A DNA stretch of 64,000 nucleotides from JBBSJZ01 sp041739875 (GTDB taxonomy: Bacteria > Planctomycetota > Planctomycetia > Pirellulales > Pirellulaceae): the NCBI GenBank assembly GCA_041739875.1, contig JBGSNA010000048.1:1-64000 (forward strand), read 5' to 3'. Shown one piece after another: positions 46,301 to 58,300 of this stretch (the first letter of the stretch is position 1; each line of letters starts with the position of its first letter). The translations under genes were made by a program, and so were the position numbers. The notes beneath the pieces were generated by a model. It made no database searches, was not told the DNA's origin, and worked only from the letters and a program-made list of their open reading frames with translations.

Positions 46301-49300
46301 GAGATCAACGGGCACCGTGGTCAGTGCACCAATCGCGTCGATGTCCGCACCAAGAGATGAACTCGAGGTGCTGCCTTGACGCAAATCAGTCAACCTGACG
46401 AACGCGAATCGATCTTGCGGTCCAAAACCTGCCGCATCCAAGTCAATCTGGTTGGTCAATCCACCGAGAATTCCAACGGTAAAGAAGGTGATCCCATCGC
46501 GACTGACTTGGACTTGCACCGACTCAACATCACCCGTTTCAAAAACGATGAGGTCTGGCCGTGAATCTCCACTTCCGGTCAGCAAGTTGTTCGTAAACTC
46601 AACGACGAGCGAACCGCCCAACCCGAGCGAGACCGTGAACTGACCGTCGACGGGCTCCGAACCGCGCCCAAGACAATCGGGAGCACCCAATGCGTTCATC
46701 GCATTTTGGAAAATCGATGCTGGTGGTCGCCCAGTCGCATTGGGTGTGTAGGACACAACCGAATCCGCGAACGAAATTGCACCACCTGGGAAAAACACTC
46801 CTTGGAATGTCTCCGATGGAGCTGTCAAACCAGCAGTGATTGAACCACCAACAATCGTATTGTTAACGATTCGCTCAAAAGGAATGGGATCGCTTTGAGT
46901 TTCCCCAGCAGTTGTTTGCAAGCCAGCGATCTGGATACCACCGTTTCCGTTGTAGGCAAAAATATTGCTCTGGACGACGACGCCGGGAACGATGCTTTCA
47001 GTATTCAACTCGACGAGATTGCGTGGGTATCGCAAGATCGAATTCGTATCAACTCCAGCCACATTCGCCGTCACATCGTGCGAAATATCCAAGCCGTAAT
47101 TCGTGTTGAACAAGAACCGTGTATTCTCAATCAGAATCACGCCCTGGCCATCACGATCGCGATTCGTATCGCCACGACGTGCGCTGCGATCGATTGATTC
47201 AAACGCACCTGAATTGTCCACGACGACAATATCGCCAGCCAAATTAATTCTTGCATCGGTGTTCGAATCAACACCGCTCGCCAACAACGCAGAAACCGCG
47301 AGCACGGAGCCCACGTCGCTACGATTCACCGCAGCCACAACACTCGCAGCCACTTCGGCTGCCGTCTGGGGTCGAACCACGCCTGTTCCCGCAATCGGCA
47401 AGCCCGTTGTTGGGTTAATTCGTTCAGATCCTGGGACCAATGCTCTAAGCGTAAACGGCACAGCAACATTGCCTGGAGTGACCCCCGTGCCGGACTCTGT
47501 CAAGTCAAACTCAAACACGACCGTTGCACGGCCATCGGTGATTTCAAACGTCTGACCGTCTCGAATTTGATCTGCACCGCGTACGACAACGCTTCGCGAA
47601 TCCGCAAGACGGTCGTTGGTATCGAACGTACGGAACGCCGACCCGGTCTGTGAATTCAAGTACTCACTGGCATCACGAATTTCAACTTGGTACGAGCCCG
47701 TATTGAGACTGCTTGTTGGATCGTCTGGCGATGGGAACTGGGGTCGCAAGTCCTGAACAAACGGCGTGTCAACGATATTTGAACCGGTTGCGATTTCACC
47801 TCGCTCCGCAAACCCAATGATGAAATCGTCAAGGTAAACACCTTCGAAATCGTTATCGATTGCGCCACCGCGAACACCGCTACTAAACTGATCCCCCCAA
47901 CGCTCGGATTCGTCGACGAATGGACCCACATCGTCAATCGTTAATAACGGTAGCCGCAGCGATGCTCCATCGATTGGCAGCACACTCGTGTTTCCATTTG
48001 TAAATCGTTCCGCGATGACTTGACGCAAGGCACCCGCAACCTCGGCGGCGGACATGAATCGGCTAACGGGTACAGGAATACCCAGAACATTCGATTGACC
48101 GGAAATCGAGAACAGCGAAGAAGGTGATGCTTGAACATTCGTCAATCCACCCAACTCGATCGCGTTACTATCAGCCTGGATTGACAACGGCAAATTCACC
48201 GCCACCGACGCTTGGTACTTACCAATTTGACCTGGTGCTTGGTTGGTTCCAAATCGCGGATCGTATCCCGTGTTCGGCTGTCCGCTGATTCCAATAAAGA
48301 CGGTTCCCGAAGTAGGTACTTGAAGCGTGGCTGTATTGGTATCGACAACGGATGCGGGGATTTCGATTCCGAACTCGTCAAAGAAGCGAATCGTGCCTTG
48401 GATTGGAATCGAACCGACGGTGCTCAAATCTACCTTGAGTACCGTACCGGCAACCACTTCGACACGCAGCATGTCGACGTCATTCGTGTTGACAACGTCC
48501 AACGCAAGAATTCGCGGGTCTTCGAGATCACCAAAGTTCCGATCGTTTCCTAGTTGCCCGACGCCGACAAACGTCATATTTCCGCCCGTATAAGGCAACG
48601 CAATGGCCTCGAACGTGCGGTCGTTGCGTCCTCCACCAGCGTTCGGATCCACATCTTGTGAATCACTGAACGTCAACCCTGAAACAACAGGATTCACTGG
48701 CGGGCTAATGCGAATCGCATCCGTCACAATCGTAGCAATCTGGGACGACGACAACGATGAGAGCGACGAACCTGCGGGTAATCCAGCAAGCAAGGGTATT
48801 GCAACTTGCCCAACGCCAATGACTCGTCGCCCATCATCAAGTACGTACTGCAAACCATCGACTGTGATCGTCGCGGTCGCATTCGGATCCGAGTACAAGT
48901 TTGCAAGCTGGGTACCGGAAGGCAAATTAATCGTTGGCGCGAAATCGATCGAGAACGTTTCTCCCCCGATTACGAAACTCTGGCCTTCGACAAGCTGGTT
49001 ACCGGCCTTGCTTCTCAGTGACGCCGTGCCTGTTTGGGTCGTTCCCGCAGTCGAGAATTCGACACGCAGACTCAATCCGCTTATCCCAGCGAATTCCGAT
49101 AGCGGAACTCGAGCTTGACGCCAACTGTTGGTGCTCGTGAACAACAGCTGAACATCAACATCGAGGTTGTCGTCGTACTGGCCAACCTGAGTTGGGTCAT
49201 CAAATTCATCGTCAAACGCACCCGCACCGCGAGCTGTTTTGTTGCTCGAAACCAAGTGCTGCGCACCGTCAGGAGTCACAACATAGACGCGAAGTGCATC

Positions 49301-52300
49301 ACGTCCGGCGATGTTCCCGCCAGAGTCAAGTTCGGTACCGTCAGCCTCCAAGAAGTAGTTAAAATACAGTACCGGTTGATCGGAGGCTGCAAAACCCTCA
49401 AGACTAAACGCGTTACTTTGAACCACGCCCTTCGCACCGCCAGGGAAGTTGTAGTGGTCTTCGACGAGCGTCCCATCGATTCGCGGATTCGAAACGACGC
49501 CATTGCCTGTGAAGTTAACTGGCTGTTCGGCCGTGCTAGGATAGTTTTGATTGAAGGCATTCGCTTCGTAAGTAAACGCCAAGCTTGAACCACCCAGGAT
49601 CGTCGTCGTCGTTGAACCATCCGCAGAGACGCCTCGGGAGCCCGTTCCCGTCGGATTAATTCCGTGACCGGGGTCAGCACCACGTTGCCCGGTCACGTGG
49701 AACAGGTTGTAGCTAAGTGTGCTAAAGTCCAAACCTCGAGCACCACCAATACCGGTGGAGATCATCGAGCGACCACCAGCAAAAATCGGCTGCAATTCGC
49801 CCGCAGTGTTGAATGCGTAGATGTCACCATTCGCGGTGATACCAAACAGCGTTTCTCGAAGCTCACCGTCGTTGTAGCTAACCGGCCCCGATCGCAAGCT
49901 CGTGAAGTTGAGGCCAATCAGATCCGTTGCTGTACGAACGTAAGTTCCAACCGCTCCATCCCGGACCGTTCTCAACTCACCTGCCGACACGCGGAACAAA
50001 TCGCCGGTATTCGTAATCGCGTAAAGTGACGTCACTCCATTTTCAGTCACCAACTCGGTACCGGTCACAGTTCCACCGGTCACACCACCTCCCACGATCG
50101 GAACACCACCTGACGGTATGCCGCCAGAGATGAGCGAATTGTTCGGAGAGAAGACGTTATTGATGAAGCCACCAATAATTTCCAACGACTTTCCACTTGG
50201 TGCAACATTCGCCGATAACGTGCCGCCACCATTCGCTTCGATCGCAGCTGCAATTCTCGCAGCAACGACAGCCTCGGTATCACCGGGGAAAATCAGAATT
50301 TCGATGCTACCTGGATTTGCCAAACCAGATTGACCCGTAACGCTCAACCCGCCACCAACTGCCGGATTGACGACAATGGTTTGCGCGTTCGGAAGAGCCA
50401 GCTGATTACCATCCGAGACCACTGATATCCCTTGGCTACGGATCGCATTAGCGAGTCGGCTAACCAAGAGTTCAGGGCTAATTGTTTCGGAAACATTTAC
50501 CCCAACCGCGCCAGGCGTCGTGACTTGGTTGTCTCCTAACGTCGTGATACCGTTGCCCGTGATCGTCAACTGCGGAGTCACTGGTCCAGTAAACACAACC
50601 TGGTCCACGACAGCACGTGCATTGATTCCGGTCATAAGCAAATTGATGTTCGCCGCTAGTGAAGCTGCGATCTGGTCGCCCGTGAGCGGCTGACCAGCAC
50701 TGTTGAGCGTCGCAATCGCAACATTGCCCAAGCGAGCCGCACCGGTACGAACAAACTCGAACGTTTGAACTTGCCCGTCGAGTCCAACAACCCGAACTGT
50801 CGAACCTCCCGTGAGCGTTCCAACTGGCTGAGCAGGCGACAACTGTAAACGTTCGCCCGTGTTGAATTCAAAAATTGTACCATCGATGGTGACTGTTTGT
50901 CCGTCGAGAACAGGATTGAGTCCATCTGCGGTTAACGTTAGGCCTGAATTAAATTCGAATGTGACCGAACTTAAGTTGTTATCGGTAAGAGTAAAACTGT
51001 CTTCGTCAGAAAGACCAGCGACGCGTTGGCCAGCAGCGTTCGTAACCGTAGGTGCCTTAATTCCCAACTGTGTACTTAACGTCTGTGACGTGCCAGTGAA
51101 AATTTGCCCAACTTCTTGGACACTCGTTCCAGCACCATTGAGCCGGGTAAGAAACACATTTTGTGGACCATTCGCTAGGCCTGACTCAGGAACAAACTGG
51201 TAGAGAATGTTGGTCGTGTACTGCGATCCGGCGTTGCTGTTAATGAGATCGAATGGTCGATTGGCAACGAAGAATCCGCGTTCAATCCCGTCAAAGGCAG
51301 CGATCGTTGTCGCTTCGACATCTAGCCCCGTGTTGCCAACTCCCACTGTAAACACATTGTTCACAGCGTCGAATATCGCACTGAACGTATTGATATTCGC
51401 CCCTGTGCTGAGCGGCGCACTCAGAGCGGCCGTGCCCGTATCGATCTGGTAGTAGAACCAGTTGTTGTCCGAACGTTGACGATTTCCGAATCCGCTATAC
51501 GAGAACAACTCTCCGTTGCTTCGGAAAGCGATCTCCTCAATCTCTTCTCCGTTGGAGAACGTCCCAACCGAACCATAGTTTTCTCCCGTGAACGGATTGA
51601 CGATGAACAGACTCGACCCCGTGTTCACATACAATAATTGATCATCAAAGTTGTATGGAATGATCGAGTTGTCATCAAACAACAACGGGATCGTTGGGTC
51701 ACTCGCTGTGCCACCACCCGACGAACCAATTCGGTCTTCAGCAATGCGTCGGACCGAGTCAATCGGCTCCAAACGCAACAGTGGGTTAAGCGATGCAGCA
51801 TTAAAGAACTGGTCAATTGGTAAAGGCACCTGTTGCTGGTTTGCGACCGCGACAAAGTAAGTACCTTCTCGTAATTCCGCGGCACCAATGTACGGATCCT
51901 GGGTACCGGCGCTACCGCGTGACAAATCAGCCGAGTCATTGCTGCCAGCTTGGCCGGACTGGTCATCAGCCACATTGCTGTCGCCTCCGATGAGCACTAA
52001 TTGGCCGGCTTCGTTGAATACATACAATGCCATATCCGCACGAGCGAAGTTATCTGCATAGTCGAGGTCAAAGACCGTCGATAAGTACAAAGCCGCGTTG
52101 TCACGAGTGATATTGTCATAAGAAATCGTGAACCGATACCAATCGACATCAGTCAGCGAGTCGAGTGAGCCAGCGAACGACTTGGCAAGTTGATCACTTT
52201 GGAGTGGGCCAACAGCAATCGCGTTCGCATCGTTCGTGACACCGAAGAAGCCCAATGGCTGCGCCGTAGCGAGCGAATCGTTCGGGGCCGCGGTCTCGTA

Positions 52301-55300
52301 GTCTTCGCCCAACAGCGGCGAATGCAGTGGTTGGCCAATCACTTGGATACCATTCACGGCATAACGAATATCACTCAAACGCACTTGAGTGCCCGGCGAC
52401 TCGTCGGCTTCCTGCAACCGTATTTGCAACTCATAGCGCCCGGACGACAAGCCGCCACGAACTCGGTTCGCATCGACAATCGCACCAAAATTGGTTGGAT
52501 TTGTTGTGTTACTGCTACGCACACGAACGTGATAAATATTGCGTGTCCCCGCTTCGCCTGGCAACACGATACGCATGCCTGCGTCTTTTGTGTTCGAGGA
52601 GTATGCATCCTGTAATTGCGACGTAAACGTGATCGCCGCGACCGTTGGGTTTGGAATCGTAATGCCGAGAACGCCAGTGGAATCGACTCTCACTAACGGA
52701 GCTTGCCGACCCACAAAGAAGTTTGCGTCAAATCTCAACTCAATCACAAAGTCATCGCCCGCTCGCAGCACCACCGCCGGATTATTGGGATCCGTCACTC
52801 GTGCGTCGCGGCGCTGTAGCGTCGCCGTAATCGGCCCAAGTTCAGTTGCGAATTGTGTCTCAAGCGCCGTCTTGATCGCCAGAGCTGGATCCGCCAAGAA
52901 CGTATCCACGCCGATGGATATCGTTTCCAAGGACCCAGCGATCGACAGAGTCAGAACGCCTCCCGAAGAATCGACAATCGTCTCATTGATTGTGATGCGT
53001 TGCCCTTGAAGCCGCTCCGCAACAACCGATAGCGGTTGTGCAATGTCAGCGTCGACGCCGGCGACGGTGGGGAAGTTTGCATTCGGATAAAGTCCCAACG
53101 AACTTGATTCACCGGCAAGTGAATCATTCGAAGACGCAAGTACACGACCATTCACATCGATCAATTCAACAATTGAATCCAATCGATTACTTGTGCGGTC
53201 GATGTCCAACCAGACTTCCGTACCGCTGGCGCCAATGAACGAATAAACGTCAATGTCATCATTAGTCGCGATTGCACCATCCACAATGAAACCAAGACGA
53301 CGGTTCTCGTCACCGCTCTGTAGGTTGGGCGCGAGTTCGCCCAAGAACTCGGATTGAGTCGGAATCGAGTTTGTATCAACAACGCTCGTGCGAGTCGGTT
53401 CGGCTTCAGTAAACGAGGCAACGTTGCGGTCGTCCGCGCCTTCACGAATCGTCACGCCGTTCCAATTACCACCCGTCACCGAATTTGGAACCGTACCAAA
53501 TGTCTCGGCGATTACCTCCAAGTTCGAAGTGATCGTCGCCGACGTTGCGTTAGGATCAATCCGCCACGCCAATGCCGACGTTATAATTCCAGGACCGTAA
53601 TTCGGATTGGGAAACCTCGCATCATTAAGTAATGGCACACCAGCAGCGACGGTTCCATTTTGGACAAACGGCAGATTAAATACCGGCGGCGTAATGAGCT
53701 GGGGGAAATCATCCGCAATCCAACCCTCATAGGATGCACCATTTAATCCTGAACCAGCCGTAAATGCACCATATTGTCGGAAGCCGATTTCTTCTGGTCC
53801 ATCAAGAATTGTTAGCCGGAAATCGTCCGCTCCAGGTGTACCTTCGGTGAAAAGGATGTCACCCGAGTCTGTACCAATGATTGGATCGTAGTAATTGATA
53901 AAGCGTAAGGCTCCCAGCGGCTGATCGCTGGTGAAGGTAACTTCCGAGACTAAATCCGGCCGGCCGTCTTGGAACGACTGTGTCATTACCCAATTGATTG
54001 TGCCGTTTGCTCCCGCGAAGGAACCTGTGCTGACAACACGGTCGTCGGACACAAGTGTCGGCTGCTGTACAATCGTTGTTGTGTCAAGCCCTACTGCCGC
54101 TCCGTCTGCACCAACATCAATGAAGAACCCATAATCGAACAATGAATTTTGGTTCGTGAAGATTTGTGTCAGACCTTGAACGGTCGTCGTGGCTTGCTGG
54201 ACAACGCCACCGGGTCCAGGCAAAAAGGAGAACGAACCTGCAATCAGCGGATCAACATCGTTATCAATCAAGGTACCGTTGTTAACTTCTGGTCCGACGG
54301 GAAACAATGGACCTAGGCTGCCAGCAAGATCGCCACCAACAATTCCGTCATTGTTTGTATCTAATTGAGGGCGGCCATCGAGTGTAAATCCTGCTCCCGC
54401 GAAATCGTCTGCAAGTGTGGTGAGGACAACGGGGAAGTCTGGGTGACCGATGATTTGAAGCGAGCCGCCGATGCGATCGGCGATGTCGCGGAATTGATCT
54501 CCTGCACCTAACAGCGAACCACCAACAACGATTCCTGCGGTTTCACCTGGGGCATTTTCAAACTTGACAACCAAACTTCCGCGACCGTCGCTTCGAAGTC
54601 GCAAACCTCCATAGACAAACTTGTTCGGGATTTCGATCGATTCGGTAACCACGTGAACAATATCCACATCGTCCCAAACGCCCGCCGTCGCGAGTTGTCC
54701 ACCGCGAACTTGCATTCCATTGATGCTGTTGTTGGTAAGCGAGTTACCCAAAATAAATGGGCCTGAATTCCCAAACACGTCGGTTCGATCGACTAGGCCG
54801 GTGGAGCGTCCGGGATCGGTCACTTCAACCGACGATAGTGAGTTCACGTCGAACGACAATGCCGGTCCAACGCCACCAATGAAGTTGCTATCGATTACGA
54901 CGGGAGTCGACGCCCGAACGAACAGCGTTCCCGAGGCGTTATCACCACGACCCACGCGAGTATCGTTCGTGGCTCCTCGACCATCCGCATTGAATTCGAA
55001 ACGGCTGTTGGCAACACGAAGCGTACCTTGATGCAATTCAACCGCGTTAAACGAGGCGAAGCCGCCTTCGATACGAGTCGTCCCACCACCGCCAGCAACA
55101 ACGACATTGTCGAGGCTTGCCGCCGAGCCAACGCCAATGTAAATGCCGCCCCAATCGCCACGGAGCTCTTCAAGTGCGGGAGCCGATTCAACGCCCACGT
55201 TGTTTGTATCGAATGTTCCACCGCCACCGTAACGTTGATCTTCAAGACTAGTGAAAATAATCGGATTGGACGGTGAACCTTCCGCGAGAAGATTTGCACC

Positions 55301-58300
55301 AAAACGTGCTTCAATCCGAGCACCATCAATTTTCAAAACCGTGCCTGGATCAATCCTCAAACTTGAATCCAGTCGACTTCGGAGCGCGGCACCGGTGCTC
55401 GATAGTGGTGTGGTTCCAACGGCAACGCGATCGACAAAACTCGTGCTACTCGCGTTGAGTTGAGCGACCAACAGGAACTGGCCAGGCAATCCATTCGTGT
55501 CCACGGTCGCTCGATACAATCTTCGCGATGCGAATCCACTACCCGACGCTGGCGTGGGCAACTGAGAAAGTTGAACACCGCCGACCGTTGTCAACGTGAC
55601 TGGCAAGGTCGCCTGGCTAGAAGCAGATTCGATCCCGGAACCGTCAACATTGGTAATGCGATAAACATACGTGCCTACAGGAACACTACCGGCTGTTGTT
55701 ACGGCTGAACGAACGAGCAAAGATGATGGGGCGGATGATTGGACGATCGGTCCACCAGGCGTACCATCAATGATCAAGTTTTCAGTCAAGATGTGCGGAA
55801 TATCGGTATCGTCGAAACGTGCCGTGTTGCTGATCGTCTCGAGTTGATCACCGGTTCGGGTGACGACGCGAATGAACAAACCGTTGAGACTATTGTCGAT
55901 CACGGTATTGCCGTGAATCTCAGGACCGACACGGTCATAGTCTGGCGTGAACGCACCTCCCGTTTGGAAATTTGCTTCCGTGAAACGTGTCTCTGCAAAC
56001 GTGTCTGGCGAAGCTGCCATTGCAGCGTCCGCACTCAACGAAATTTGTGAGTTGATAATTGTTGGACGTGTGACGGCCATGTCAATTGGCGAGATAGGCA
56101 CCTGGCGTCCACCAATCGAAACGGCACCGCCACCATAACGCATCTCTGCAAATTGAATGTGGTTAAGGAAGACGCCTTCGTCTTCGCGATTGCGTCGAAG
56201 CTCATCGGAAGCATCCAAATCGCCGCGGAAGTCGATCCCACCCCAATCACCCGACTGTGGCGTCGGTGTGAAGGCGGGCGCGTTACCAATGCCCACCGAA
56301 CGGTCGTTGACGCTAGTAAAAATAACGCTTCCGGGGATCAGCGCATTCGTTGCATCACGTGCTGGTAACCCCGTGGACGTAATGAGTGTAGGTGTACCGA
56401 GTACTTGCAGCGCACTGTCACTGTGATCCACCAACGGTGAAGTGCTTCCTACGCCAAGCCGAGACCGGCTGAACTTCAAAATGGCGCCTGAATCGATGAC
56501 CATGCGAACGCCCCGAGGCAAATCGATCGTCGAACCATCTTCCAAGGGCAGTCCGTTACTAGCAAATCCGATGTGGTAGGCGAGATTGTCGACTAAGGTT
56601 TCGACGCGATTGTCAGCCCCGCCATTGCCAACCACACGAATCGTATCACCAGGTCGCGCTGCAGCGATCGCAAGATCGATTTCACGGTAGGGATTGGCAA
56701 CCGTACCGACTTGCCCGCTCGACACGGCGCTCGCAGCCTTATCGACATAGAGCGTATTATTTGCATCGGCAGGTACGAACCAGAAATCAAAGACACCGCC
56801 CGGACGTCCGTCACCATCACCGTCCAATGAAACGCCCGTCGTGTCACGTAAGACATTTCCAACACTGGGTCGGAAATCCAATCGCAACTCATATTCACCT
56901 TCGCTGCGACCACCGAAACCAGTTCCGCTAATTGACGGATCGTAGCTCGTGTTACCTTTCGCACTGACACCAATGACGTAGGTTCCCGCTTCAACCTGTA
57001 CGTCAATCAAAGAGTCGTTGCTGAAATAGTCGTCATTGATCGCCAGCTCAGTGCTGCTTCCATCAGTATTCACGCGATAGAGCCGAAGCGTTGTATCGAG
57101 CAAGCTCGCCGTACCAAGCCGCTCAGCAATCGTTTCAATCGCCAGCCGCCCTGAGGAATTTAGTGTGAACTTATAAAGGTCCACATCGATGCTGTCGGGA
57201 CGATAGAGGAACTGGCCGTTCACAATATCGGCGGGGCTGGGGAACGACGGTTCACTTTCCGTTCCAGGCGTAAAGATAAACGCAGTGCTTTGCGTTACCG
57301 GCTGGGTCAAATCGTCGGCGTATCCGTAGCCAAGCAACTGGCCGACAGCGAACATTGCTCCGCGGAAGAACTCGCCACCGAACTGGTCGTCAATTGATTG
57401 GTCAAAATCTTGGAAGTCCAAAACAGCCAAGTCTTGAACCCCATCTCCATCGCGGTCACGAAGTGCAACAGCGATATTGTTGGGATCATTGGGATTATTG
57501 GGATTGAACGGGCCACTGTTGACAGCAGTCTCGCCAGATTCCACGGTTCCGTACAAATCGCCAACTGCGATGGAGAAGAAGGCATCGCTTGTAAACTCAC
57601 CTTCGACTTCAACAAATTGGACACCGAGGTACTCGCTATACAACTGCAGCACTTCACGCACGCGTTGACGTTGCTGCTGGCTAATGACGTTGAAATAGGT
57701 CGTGTCCGCAACAACACCTGGACGACTCGGATCATCTCCAAGCCACGAAGGCGCAAAGTTGTATTGAATGACCGAGATACCATCGATCACGTCCGCGCCG
57801 CCCCGTACGTAATCCAACGGCACCGTTCGAGTCAGTCGTGAAGGGTCGTCCGGACGTATGTTACGCGTACCAGCCAAATCGGGACCGGGAAGGTCCAAAC
57901 CGAATGGAGTGGCATTAAAAATCTCGCTGCTCAGTCGCGCTGACTGTGTCGCCGAAGCCCCAATGTTCCACTGAGTATTGAGATCGAACGCAGTACTAAA
58001 ACTGTCACCAGGCTCGATTGGATTGTTCGGATTGGCATTCAAATTCACCAGCGTCGGTGGGCCAGGAAGGCTTTCCGTTGTACCGACTCTTAAACGCGCA
58101 GCGCCCGTCAAGAATTGTCCTGGTGCGTTCGGATTAGGAATCCGAGAGAGGGGACGGCCAAAATCGAGAGTCGCCACATTGGTGATATTGTTGTACGTAA
58201 CGCTCGTCGGACGCAAACCTGGTGTGTTCAAACGAGTAAAATCGTCAAGATTTGTCGCCGTGTCGTTAGTCATAATCAACTGATAAAAATCAGGATTTCG

